Counted from the first letter of the stretch, positions 1 to 5,768 are shown. The stretch: DNA of 5,880 nt from Candidatus Zixiibacteriota bacterium (GCA_003641425.1 QNAH01000185.1:1-5880), one strand, 5' to 3'. The notes: generated by a model not told the origin, from the letters alone. A program made the numbers and translations.

Positions 1-468
1 CGCCTTTTCAATGCCCTGGTGGCGGGTGAGTCGATGGGTGGTGATTCGCGGGGTAAGCAATCGGCGGCCCTGCTGGTGGTGAAGGACAAAGCGGGTTATG
101 GTGGTTATACGGACCGGGCAATCGATATTCGGGTCGATGACCATCCTGAACCATTCAAAGAACTGGGCCGGCTTCTGGTCCTGGCGCAGACAAATTATGC
201 ATGGAACGAGGCCTGGACGCTGTTCACCGAGCAGAAATACGAGGCGGCTTTGCCATACATGGAGAAGGCGGCCGAGCTATCCCCGAAATATCCCGAAGTG
301 CTTTATGACCTGGCCTGCATCCGTCTTGCGGCCGGCGATGAAGTTGGAGCGTTGAAGGCGATCACCGATGCTATCAGGTTGAATTCGAAACTCAAGCGGC
401 AGGCGGCGGTTGACAATGATCTGGATAATTTGAGAGACAATGAAGATTTCAAAAAGCTCCTTGAATAG
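1..468 (+). CDS. DUF1028 family protein with C-terminal TPR region (5' end outside window)
   Basis: The frame is open from base 1 to TAG at 466-468, so 155 C-terminal residues are visible and the true start lies upstream; the GTG at 19 is internal. Seen: residues about 1-60 carry the end of a DUF1028 domain, with the GGDSRGKQSAALLVV block, GYGGYTDR and IDIRVDDHPEP, all hallmarks of that family. Residues about 65-130 look like one to two tetratricopeptide repeats (AWTLFTEQKYEAALPYMEKA, then LYDLACIRLAAGDEVGALKAI). The tail DNDLDNLRDNEDFKKLL is a common end to TPR stretches. Known: DUF1028 proteins have an Ntn-hydrolase-like fold, with the expected nucleophile near the N terminus (not visible here) and no firmly assigned substrate. 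The TPR part may bind a partner protein. The gene precedes phzF-like, GNAT and DUF456 genes with an 11-base gap, so it is probably co-transcribed. Family call firm; function unknown. Confidence 0.88.
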   Translation, partial: RLFNALVAGESMGGDSRGKQSAALLVVKDKAGYGGYTDRAIDIRVDDHPEPFKELGRLLVLAQTNYAWNEAWTLFTEQKYEAALPYMEKAAELSPKYPEVLYDLACIRLAAGDEVGALKAITDAIRLNSKLKRQAAVDNDLDNLRDNEDFKKLLE

Positions 469-479
469 CGGGGGAATTG

Positions 480-1370
480 ATGTCCACAATAAATTTTTAT
501 ATTGTCGATGTTTTTGCATCGGAGAAATTCGCCGGGAATCAACTGGCCGTATTTCAGGGTGGAGCCGATTTGAGTGATGATCAGATGCAGGCAATAGCCC
601 GCGAGATGAATTATTCTGAGACCACTTTTATTCTTTCTGGCACGGAGCGGGACGGCGGCTATGATGTGAGGATTTTTACACCGGCGGCAGAGATGCCGTT
701 CGCCGGACATCCGACCCTCGGAACCGCCTATATCATTCAGCAGGAACTGATCGGAAAACCGGTCGGGGAAGTAAGGCTGAATCTGATGGTAGGCCAAATC
801 CCGGTGGCATTCAGTTACGAGAACAATCTGCCGGGGGTGCTCTGGATGAAACAAAAGCCGCCCGAATTCGGGGAGATTTACGACAGGAATGTCATGGCGG
901 ATATTCTAAATCTCGAGGTTGGTGATATCGACGAGCGGTTTCCGGTCGAAGAAGTATCGACCGGTTTTTACACCAGTATAGTACCGCTTAAAAGTATCGA
1001 TGCGATCAAAAGGGCCAGGGCCAGTGTTCCCAAGTTGTTGAAACACATACAGAACAAAAGGGCCAAGACAATCCTGATCTTCTGTCCGGAAACATATTAT
1101 GAGCAAAATGCTTTGAATGTCAGGTTCTTTGCCGATTATCTCGGTATCGCCGAAGATCCCGCCACCGGCTCGGCCAACGGTTGTCTGGCGGGTTATCTGG
1201 TGAAAAACAAATATATCGGAACGGACAGTATCGATATCAAGGTGGAGCAAGGATATGAGATCAGGCGGCCCTCGCTGTTGATGCTAAAAGCGGCGCAGAA
1301 GACCGATAAGATTGATGTTTATGTGGGCGGCGAAGTGCAGATGATTGCTCGGGGAGAGTTGTACGTATGA
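480..1370 (+). CDS. PhzF family epimerase/isomerase
   Basis: A 296-residue protein, normal for the PhzF (diaminopimelate-epimerase-like) fold of two similar lobes. Seen: the N-terminal block VDVFASEKFAGNQLAVF, the NYSETTFIL motif with the catalytic-type Glu47, RIFTPAAEMPFAGHPTLG with His77, and EDPATGSANG with Asp226 near the C-terminal lobe. These match the Glu/His/Asp set known for phenazine PhzF. The family catalyses isomerisation or epimerisation of small acids; PhzF itself acts on trans-2,3-dihydro-3-hydroxyanthranilate, but most homologues have unknown substrates and no other phenazine genes are here. Cytoplasmic: no signal or membrane segment. I take ATG 480 rather than the adjoining TTG 477, because GGGGGA at 470-475 then lies four bases upstream. 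The gene ends TGA inside the start of the next gene, so it is translationally coupled to the acetyltransferase. Confidence 0.93.
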   Translation: MSTINFYIVDVFASEKFAGNQLAVFQGGADLSDDQMQAIAREMNYSETTFILSGTERDGGYDVRIFTPAAEMPFAGHPTLGTAYIIQQELIGKPVGEVRLNLMVGQIPVAFSYENNLPGVLWMKQKPPEFGEIYDRNVMADILNLEVGDIDERFPVEEVSTGFYTSIVPLKSIDAIKRARASVPKLLKHIQNKRAKTILIFCPETYYEQNALNVRFFADYLGIAEDPATGSANGCLAGYLVKNKYIGTDSIDIKVEQGYEIRRPSLLMLKAAQKTDKIDVYVGGEVQMIARGELYV

Positions 1371-1927
1371 CGTATACCAAACCGAAGGAACGCCCGACAA
1401 TCGAGACCGAGAGACTGATATTGAGACCGTTTTGTTTAACGGATGCACCGGCAGTGCAGAAACTGGCGGGGGATATTGAAATAGCACGAAATACGAACGC
1501 GATCCCGCACCCGTATGAAGATGGGATGGCGGAAGAATGGATAGGAACACATCAGGCGAAATTCGAAGAGGGAAAGCTGGTAAATTTCGCCAATGTTCTG
1601 AGGGAAACAGGGCAGCTTATCGGGGCGATCGGTCTGGTTGTCGCCATCGAGGATGATCGGGCCGAACTTGGCTACTGGGTCGGTAAGCCATACTGGAATA
1701 GCGGGTACTGCACCGAGGCGGCCCGGGCGGTGCTTGATTATGGATTCAATGTAATGGGCCTGAACCTGATCAATGCGCATCACATGTCGCGTAATGCGAC
1801 CTCGGGGAAGGTGATGCAGAAGATTGGCATGAAGCATATCGCGACGCTTCCGCAATGGATAAAAAAATGGGGCGAGTTTGTCGATCTCGAGTTGTGCGTG
1901 ATTATGAAAAGCGATTTTAAACGGTAA
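1367..1927 (+). CDS. GNAT family N-acetyltransferase (RimJ/RimL type)
   Basis: A 186-residue protein that transfers an acetyl group from acetyl-CoA to an amine; the substrate cannot be told from sequence. Seen: the N-terminal strand ETERLILRPFCLTDA (residues 13-27), the central strand with ELGYWVGKPYWNSGYCTEAA (100-119), which is the acetyl-CoA pyrophosphate-binding loop of the RimJ/RimL branch, and the C-terminal block INAHHMSRNATSGKVMQKIGM (135-155), where the Asn and Ser near 143-146 are typical. Members of this branch acetylate ribosomal protein N termini, amino acids, polyamines or antibiotics. The ATG lies within the PhzF stop (ATGA overlap), with GGGGAGAG at 1351-1358 as SD inside the upstream gene. 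The close coupling suggests the enzyme works in the same pathway as the PhzF protein, which is inference. Confidence 0.92.
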   Translation: MTYTKPKERPTIETERLILRPFCLTDAPAVQKLAGDIEIARNTNAIPHPYEDGMAEEWIGTHQAKFEEGKLVNFANVLRETGQLIGAIGLVVAIEDDRAELGYWVGKPYWNSGYCTEAARAVLDYGFNVMGLNLINAHHMSRNATSGKVMQKIGMKHIATLPQWIKKWGEFVDLELCVIMKSDFKR

Positions 1928-1948
1928 TAGAAATTATGCGGCAGGCTG

Positions 1949-2446
1949 ATGACATGGTATGAGATCATATATTTTATAGCCGCGCTGGCGGTTATGATGT
2001 TCGGGTTAATCGGCACTATTCTGCCGATAATCCCCGGTGTTCCCATAATATTTGTTGCTATTGTGATTCATGCCTTATTGACCGATTTTACCGTGATCAG
2101 CGGCCAGACGATCGTAGTGTTTGCTGTTTTGACAGTAGTTTCGCTGTTGCTGGACTGGCTGGCCGGTTCGCTCGGAGTGAAAAGGATGGGCGGTTCGGCG
2201 GCGGGCATGGTCGGTGCTTTTGTCGGAATGATTGCCGGGCTGATGATACCCGGGGCGGGACTGTTTGTATTTATTCTTGGTGCTTTTACCGGAGCGGTGA
2301 TATTCGAGATGCTGGCCGGCAAGAAGAGCAAAACCGCCCTGAAGGCGGGGCTGGGGAGTTTTATCGGATTCCTGGCCGGGACGGTGATCAAGTTTGCCAT
2401 CGGCGTGGTAATGATTGTCTATTTTATCTGGCGAGTGGTCTTTTAA
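1949..2446 (+). CDS. DUF456 domain-containing membrane protein
   Basis: A 165-residue, very hydrophobic protein. Seen: the FGLIGTILPIIPGVPIIFVA block (18-37), LLLDWLAGSLGVKRMGG (66-82), then glycine-rich helices GMVGAFVGMIAGLMIPGAG (86-104) and LKAGLGSFIGFLAGTVIKF (131-149). These are the signature blocks of DUF456, a family of small bacterial inner-membrane proteins of unknown function. I see about four to five membrane segments, roughly at 5-24, 27-45, 53-72, 84-120 and 133-162; the glycine-rich middle resembles the packing of glycine-zipper membrane proteins. The start ATG at 1949 has only a weak SD (CAGG, 1943-1945) and follows the acetyltransferase stop by 21 bases, so translation may depend partly on coupling. 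Last gene of the run; no role can be assigned. Confidence 0.9.
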   Translation: MTWYEIIYFIAALAVMMFGLIGTILPIIPGVPIIFVAIVIHALLTDFTVISGQTIVVFAVLTVVSLLLDWLAGSLGVKRMGGSAAGMVGAFVGMIAGLMIPGAGLFVFILGAFTGAVIFEMLAGKKSKTALKAGLGSFIGFLAGTVIKFAIGVVMIVYFIWRVVF

Positions 2447-2531
2447 AGTTGAATGTATGGTCGGATATTTTTTCAAAAACTTCTTGTGAATTTTCCTCTT
2501 TCTGCGTAAAGTAGAAAAATCGCCCCAGGCT

Positions 2532-2555
2532 GATTAAGGCAATTTTCCTTTAATC
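2532..2555 (+). terminator. Weak hairpin, possible end of the four-gene transcript
   Basis: GATTAAGG (2532-2539) pairs with CCTTTAATC (2547-2555), with one bulged T and a seven-base loop. It is followed by TTGTCCCTTTCC, which is pyrimidine-rich but not a clean T run. It is the only stem I find between the DUF456 stop and the FKBP gene. The stem is A/T-rich and weak, so transcription may also end by Rho or read on into the next gene. Confidence 0.25.
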
Positions 2556-2634
2556 TTGTCCCTTTCCTTTCAAGCTTATCGGATCTTGCTGCAATGAGCA
2601 GAGTTATAAATGATGAACCGTATATAATATATTT

Positions 2635-2639
2635 GGAGG
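2635..2639 (+). promoter_or_regulatory. Strong ribosome binding site of the FKBP gene
   Basis: GGAGG sits five bases before ATG 2645 and fixes the start. A perfect TATAAT lies at 2623-2628, but it has no -35 partner and would place the transcript start at or inside the SD, so I do not call it a promoter. A weak TTGTGA (2484-2489), 17 bases, TAAAGT (2507-2512) pair further up is an alternative. Confidence 0.85.
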
Positions 2640-2644
2640 TTTGA

Positions 2645-3073
2645 ATGAGCCAGGTAAAAGAAGGCGACAAGGTAAAGGTCCATTACACCGGAAAGCTCGA
2701 AGACGGGACCGTTTTCGACAGTTCCGAGAATCGCCCGCCGCTTGAATTTGAAATCGGCAAGGGAAGTGTAATCCCAGGTTTTGAACAGGGTGTCGTGGGT
2801 ATGGAACTTAATGGTAAAAAAACCGTCACAATCGCACCGGAGGAAGCCTATGGGCAACGCCGGGACGAGCTTATGGTGGAAGTCACCAAGAATGAATTTC
2901 CGCCCGACATTGATCCCACGATCGGCCAGCAATTGCAGATCAAACGGCCGGACGGTCATATAATTGATGTCACTATCACAAAGGTCGAGGGCGAGCAGGT
3001 CACGCTCGATGCCAATCATCCACTGGCCGGGAAGACCCTTGTTTTTGATATCGAACTGGTTGAAATTGCCTAA
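2645..3073 (+). CDS. FKBP-type peptidyl-prolyl cis-trans isomerase, SlyD-like
   Basis: A 142-residue folding helper that speeds cis-trans isomerisation of prolyl bonds and, in this branch, acts as a chaperone. Seen: the FKBP core start VKVHYTGKLEDGTVFDSS (10-27), with the active-site-type Tyr14 and Asp25, FEIGKGSVIPGFEQGVVGM (35-53), and APEEAYG (64-70). An insert-in-flap (IF) segment of about residues 71-120 follows, and the chain returns with DANHPLAGKTLVFDIELVEI (122-141). The IF insert and the NHPLAGK block place it with SlyD/long-type FKBPs rather than FKBP12-like short ones. It lacks the His/Cys-rich metal-binding tail of E. coli SlyD, so a nickel role is not supported. No signal peptide, so cytoplasmic. 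It forms its own unit, with a strong SD upstream and a terminator three bases after the stop. Confidence 0.95.
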   Translation: MSQVKEGDKVKVHYTGKLEDGTVFDSSENRPPLEFEIGKGSVIPGFEQGVVGMELNGKKTVTIAPEEAYGQRRDELMVEVTKNEFPPDIDPTIGQQLQIKRPDGHIIDVTITKVEGEQVTLDANHPLAGKTLVFDIELVEIA

Positions 3074-3076
3074 GTT

Positions 3077-3134
3077 ATACCCTCCTATATTTTTTATCTT
3101 AGTTAAGATTTTGAAATGAGGAGGGTATTTTTAT
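3077..3134 (+). terminator. Compound Rho-independent terminator after the FKBP gene
   Basis: ATACCCTCCT (3077-3086) and AGGAGGGTAT (3119-3128) form a perfect 10-bp stem, followed by a T-rich run (TTTTT from 3128). The 32-base loop holds a second palindrome, ATCTTA-GT-TAAGAT (3096-3109), so the structure is a hairpin on a hairpin. It begins three bases after the FKBP stop. No good T run exists on the opposite strand, so it should act on + transcripts only. Confidence 0.85.
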
Positions 3135-3177
3135 GCCCGATGAGTAAGGCCTCGAGCCACGTGTCAGAAACTTTTCA

Positions 3178-3205
3178 TTTGACTTGCCGTAAAAAAGCCT
3201 ATCAT
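3178..3205 (+). promoter_or_regulatory. Candidate promoter of the protease/PDZ gene
   Basis: TTTGACT at 3178-3184 resembles a -35 box and TATCAT at 3200-3205 a -10 box, with a 15-16 base spacer that is a little short for sigma-70. It lies downstream of the FKBP terminator and about 50 bases before the start codon. A second possible set, TTGAAA (3214-3219) with T/A-rich sequence at 3234-3244, is less well spaced. Confidence 0.35.
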
Positions 3206-3258
3206 GTGCATTATTGAAAGATAAAGGTAATCATATATTTTAATCAGGGAGAAAAGAC

Positions 3259-5118
3259 ATGAAAATTACAAAGGCTTTGTTTGCGGGCGGAGTTCTTGTT
3301 TTAATTTTATGTTCAAGTCTTTTGGCCGGCGCTGATCTAAAGGACCCGTATCAAATTCTCGACAGGCATTTCGAGGCAATCGGCGGTCTGGACAAGGTTC
3401 GGGCCGAAAATTCGAGTTACCTCGAGGGAATATTCGCAATGGCCGGGCTTGAGGGGACTTTCAAACAGTGGACTGTCAAACCTGATCGCCGCCGCGAAGA
3501 ATTGGATCTGACGGTCTTCAAAGAAACGAGCGGAGACAACGGCGAGGTTTCCTGGGTGGTCGATATGAACGGCAAACTAAAGATTGTTAAGGACGAAAAT
3601 GCCTTGAAGAGAAGAGAGGTCAGCAGGCTCAAAGCCGAGCTGGATCATATTAATCCGGAATCCGAAAATTTTACCGTCACATTCGAAGGAATCGAGAAGG
3701 TGGGAGATGCTGATTGTTATGTGATAAAATATGCCAACCGAATCAATGATGATGTCACCTTCGAGTATTTCGACACCGAAAGTTTTAATGTAATAAAGAC
3801 AATCGAAAAACAACCGGATGTTGAATCGCACATGCTGTTTTCCGATTTCCGGGAAAGCGACGGCGTTATAAGATCTTTTACACAGGATATCGAGATATTG
3901 CCGATCGGCCAGAAAATATCGCTCAAGATCGAAAAATATGAAGTTAATCCGGAAATCGATCCGGCGCTGTTCGAACCGCCTGCCGAGGATGTCAAAGATT
4001 ATGAATTCGCAAGCGGCGGCAGTTCCGAAACGGTCTCTTTTCAGTTTATGGGCGAACATCTTTATATCATGGTCAATATCGGCGGTAAAGAGAGGAGGTG
4101 GATACTCGATACCGGCGCCAGCGTGACCTGTATTTCGAAACGATACGCCGAGGAGCTGGGGCTCGAGGCCAAGGGTAATCTGAAAGGGTCGGGAGCGGGT
4201 AATGTTGTTGAAGTTTCTTTTGCGACTCTTCCGCCGTTCAGTATCGAGGGTATAAAATTCCAATCGCAACAGGCGGCGGTGCTGGATATATCGATGTTTT
4301 TCGATCGTTTCAATATCGATGTGGTCGGGATCATGGGTTATGATTTTCTGTCGCGTTTTACCACCAGGGTGGATTATGCCAACCGGACGCTGACTTTCTA
4401 CGATCCCGATGAATTTGCTTATGCTGGTGAAGGGTCTGTTATCGACGCTCCGTTGCAGGGCAATATGTTTACTGCGCCCATCACGGTGGACGGGACGATG
4501 ACAGGCCGATGTACTATTGATCTCGGAGCCGGAAGCGATAACATACACTATCCGTATGCAAAGGAGAAGGGACTGCTCGAAAGAAAAGGTGTGGAGAGGT
4601 ACGGAATGGGAGCCGGGGGAGAGTTCCGGGAAAAAGAGATTAAATTCAAGACTATCGAATTCGGCGGCTATACCATTAACGATCCTATTATGGATATCCC
4701 GATGGACGAGCTGGAGGTCGGATTTGGTTCGGCCGAGGTGATGGGTAATCTGGGGAATACCCTGTTCAGGCATTTTGTGCTGTATCTCGACTATAAAAAT
4801 CAGCAGATGATCATAGAAAAAGGCGGCGATTTCGGCAAAGATTTCCCCTCGGATCATTCCGGTTTGCAGATCTGGTTTAACGATCAGAAGCAGTACGAAG
4901 TAAGGCATGTCTGTCCCGGGGCACCGGGCGAGAAGGCCGGGTTTGTACAGGGCGATGTAATCAATTCGATTAACGGGATCGATATGAAATATTTCGACGG
5001 GTATTTCGCGGTTGTCGATCTGTTTCGCGAATCCCCGGGCACGAATTATGAAATCAGTATTATACGTGACGGGGAGAACAAAAAGCTTACGCTCCAGCTG
5101 GAAGATCTATTCGACTGA
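3259..5118 (+). CDS. Exported aspartic-protease-like protein with LolA-like and PDZ domains
   Basis: A 619-residue protein. Seen: a Sec signal peptide (1-25; Lys2 and Lys5, hydrophobic core, AGA before Asp26). Cys18 is not in a good lipobox, so a soluble periplasmic or exported form is likelier than a lipoprotein. Residues about 28-250 start with YQILDRHFEAIGGLDKVRA and look like a LolA/LolB-type lipoprotein-sorting fold. Residues about 260-385 form a first protease lobe with WILDTGAS (Asp284) and VVGIMGYDFL (355-364). Residues about 390-525 form a second lobe with IDLGAGS (Asp421) and GNLGNTLFRHFVLYLDYKN. A PDZ domain follows (about 530-617: APGEKAGFVQGDVINSINGI). The layout suggests a pepsin-like two-Asp enzyme, with PDZ binding peptide ends or unfolded clients. 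The second motif has Leu where Thr/Ser is usual, so activity is uncertain. The SD AGGGAG (3246-3251) lies seven bases from ATG. Substrate unknown. Confidence 0.9.
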   Translation: MKITKALFAGGVLVLILCSSLLAGADLKDPYQILDRHFEAIGGLDKVRAENSSYLEGIFAMAGLEGTFKQWTVKPDRRREELDLTVFKETSGDNGEVSWVVDMNGKLKIVKDENALKRREVSRLKAELDHINPESENFTVTFEGIEKVGDADCYVIKYANRINDDVTFEYFDTESFNVIKTIEKQPDVESHMLFSDFRESDGVIRSFTQDIEILPIGQKISLKIEKYEVNPEIDPALFEPPAEDVKDYEFASGGSSETVSFQFMGEHLYIMVNIGGKERRWILDTGASVTCISKRYAEELGLEAKGNLKGSGAGNVVEVSFATLPPFSIEGIKFQSQQAAVLDISMFFDRFNIDVVGIMGYDFLSRFTTRVDYANRTLTFYDPDEFAYAGEGSVIDAPLQGNMFTAPITVDGTMTGRCTIDLGAGSDNIHYPYAKEKGLLERKGVERYGMGAGGEFREKEIKFKTIEFGGYTINDPIMDIPMDELEVGFGSAEVMGNLGNTLFRHFVLYLDYKNQQMIIEKGGDFGKDFPSDHSGLQIWFNDQKQYEVRHVCPGAPGEKAGFVQGDVINSINGIDMKYFDGYFAVVDLFRESPGTNYEISIIRDGENKKLTLQLEDLFD

Positions 5119-5142
5119 TTTGTCTGAATTGTGAAATTTAGC

Positions 5143-5171
5143 GGGCTGTTGATATATCGACAGCCCTTTTT
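5143..5171 (+). terminator. Rho-independent terminator after the protease/PDZ gene
   Basis: GGGCTGTTGAT (5143-5153) pairs with ATCGACAGCCC (5156-5166) through an 11-position stem with one T-G wobble; the tip closes as a small loop. TTTTT (5167-5171) follows at once. It lies 24 bases after the stop codon. This is a strong, classic terminator. Confidence 0.93.
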
Positions 5172-5306
5172 CTAAATAATTAAAAATGTGTTTCTTATCC
5201 AGCTTCACGTTTCGCACCAGCAATCCGCCTATCTCTAAATTACTTGTCCAGTCGGAATGATGTTCCATCTTTGCTTACCCCATTTATTCAAATAAGAGAT
5301 TAACTA

Positions 5307-5335
5307 TTGACAGGTATCCCCGGAATCATTAATTT
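5307..5335 (+). promoter_or_regulatory. Candidate sigma-70 promoter, distal
   Basis: A perfect -35 box TTGACA (5307-5312) is followed after 17 bases by TAATTT (5330-5335), which keeps the key T, A and final T of the -10 box. The transcript would start near 5342 and read through the leader to the small ORF. The upstream terminator at 5143-5171 separates it from the protease gene. Confidence 0.5.
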
Positions 5336-5448
5336 ATTCGATGTAAGGCAATACATAAAGGCGGCAGTTGTTCCCGCAGCTCTGAGTATGCATCGCAGTC
5401 TTTTTTGCCTTTAGTTTTGCAACACTAAAACAACTTAATATGCTCCGA

Positions 5449-5500
5449 GGTAATTACCGGGACTTCAGACAATTACCAATTATTACATAATACAGGTAAT
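5449..5500 (+). repeat. Cluster of GGTAAT/ATTACC half-sites
   Basis: GGTAATTACC (5449-5458) is a perfect 10-base palindrome. A further ATTACC lies at 5472-5477 and GGTAAT at 5495-5500. Centres are about 21 and 23 bases apart, close to two helical turns, and the cluster brackets the candidate -10 box at 5486-5491. This could be an operator. In RNA the middle ATTACC could pair with either outer GGTAAT, each time with a 17-base loop, so a two-state fold is also possible. Confidence 0.4.
5464..5491 (+). promoter_or_regulatory. Candidate sigma-70 promoter, proximal
   Basis: TTCAGA (5464-5469) is a 4-of-6 match to the -35 box and CATAAT (5486-5491) a 5-of-6 match to the -10 box, with a 16-base spacer. 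It would give a leader of about 100 bases before the small ORF. It sits inside the GGTAAT/ATTACC cluster, which suggests control by a DNA-binding protein if the promoter is real. Confidence 0.35.
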
Positions 5501-5519
5501 GCAGTACAGCAATACTAAT

Positions 5520-5545
5520 GGTGTCATGTGATGTAACATGGCGCC
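5520..5545 (+). other. Hairpin in the leader of the 35-aa ORF
   Basis: GGTGTCATGT (5520-5529) pairs along all ten positions with ACATGGCGCC (5536-5545), using two T-G wobbles, around a six-base loop. TGTTATTTATC follows, which is T-rich but broken by other bases, so it may be a weak terminator, an RNA-stabilising stem or a binding site. It ends 37 bases before the SD and does not bury it. Confidence 0.55.
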
Positions 5546-5582
5546 TGTTATTTATCAACCACCAAACTAACTAACTCATTTG

Positions 5583-5591
5583 AGGAGGTGA
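5583..5591 (+). promoter_or_regulatory. Near-perfect ribosome binding site of the 35-aa ORF
   Basis: AGGAGGTGA matches nine bases in a row of the complement of the 16S rRNA 3' end (AAGGAGGTGATC), with four bases before ATG 5596. It is the strongest SD in the window, which supports real and probably heavy translation of the short ORF. An in-frame TGA at 5581-5583 rules out a longer N terminus. Confidence 0.85.
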
Positions 5592-5595
5592 GACA

Positions 5596-5703
5596 ATGCT
5601 GTTTCTGGTCGATCCGGAAAAACCCACACTGAATGGGTGTACCTTTGACTGCAACAAGTTCTGCAAGGGTGTTTACTGGCCGCTATATGGCATTTGGATC
5701 TGA
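5596..5703 (+). CDS. 35-residue Cys-X3-Cys-X3-Cys peptide (RiPP-like precursor or leader peptide)
   Basis: A small peptide I do not recognise as a named family. Seen: a short N-terminal part MLFLVDPEKPTLNG, then GCTFDCNKFCKG with Cys15, Cys19 and Cys23 at strict four-residue spacing, and a strongly aromatic, hydrophobic end GVYWPLYGIWI with two Trp and two Tyr. Asp18 and Gly14 flank the Cys core. It lies behind a nearly perfect SD and is followed by hairpins and a terminator, so it looks like a gene of its own. Possible roles: precursor of a radical-SAM-type modified peptide (CXXX-repeat targets have this Cys spacing, and C-terminal GVY recalls mycofactocin precursors, both weak likenesses); a small metal-binding peptide; or a leader peptide for the attenuator-like structure after it. 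No maturase or transporter is in view. Translation is likely; function open. Confidence 0.72.
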   Translation: MLFLVDPEKPTLNGCTFDCNKFCKGVYWPLYGIWI

Positions 5704-5723
5704 TTACCCTGCATGATGCTGTC

Positions 5724-5755
5724 GGCATGGAAAGGGTTGTAACCCTTTCCATGCC
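5724..5755 (+). repeat. Perfect 15-bp inverted repeat (hairpin) after the small ORF
   Basis: GGCATGGAAAGGGTT (5724-5738) and AACCCTTTCCATGCC (5741-5755) are exact inverted copies with a two-base gap, in RNA a 14-bp stem with a UGUA tip. No T run follows, so by itself it is not a Rho-independent terminator. It starts 20 bases after the peptide stop. It may protect the mRNA 3' end, mark a protein site, or form arms 1 and 2 of an attenuator. Confidence 0.85.
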
Positions 5756-5768
5756 CTTCAGACTGATG

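Larger units (their letters stand above)
5172..5595 (+). other. Gene-free leader/regulatory stretch before the 35-aa ORF
   Basis: No convincing gene is seen on either strand. An ATG at 5187 opens only 24 codons without an SD. The stretch is A/T-richer than the genes and holds two candidate promoters (5307-5335 and 5464-5491), a TAAAGGC (5356-5362) / GCCTTTA (5407-5413) pair that could close a 44-base loop ending in T6, a GGTAAT/ATTACC cluster (5449-5500) and a hairpin (5520-5545). If transcribed from the first promoter, it gives a leader of about 250 bases, long enough for a structured RNA. It matches no riboswitch class I can recognise by eye. Confidence 0.6.

Noticed and set aside
303..854. 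Open frame on the - strand across the DUF1028 and PhzF genes
   Set aside because: It crosses two well-supported + genes, has no family motif and is a codon-bias shadow.
2623..2628. Perfect TATAAT before the FKBP gene as its -10 box
   Set aside because: No -35 partner at 16-18 bases, and the transcript would begin at the SD; likely part of an A/T-rich leader.
3119..3147. Mini-ORF (ATG CCC GAT GAG TAA from 3133) behind an SD-like AGGAGGG
   Set aside because: The AGGAGGG is the right arm of the FKBP terminator stem, and four codons give no ground for a gene.
3577..4908. 443-codon open frame on the - strand, antisense to the protease/PDZ gene
   Set aside because: The + strand gene has clear domains, a signal peptide and an SD. 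The antisense translation shows no recognisable domain and arises from codon bias.
5187..5261. 24-codon ORF just after the protease terminator
   Set aside because: No SD, A/T-rich upstream, no motif.
5724..5755. Perfect inverted repeat as an insertion-sequence end or MITE
   Set aside because: The arms are almost adjacent, with no target-site duplication or transposase; an RNA hairpin fits better.
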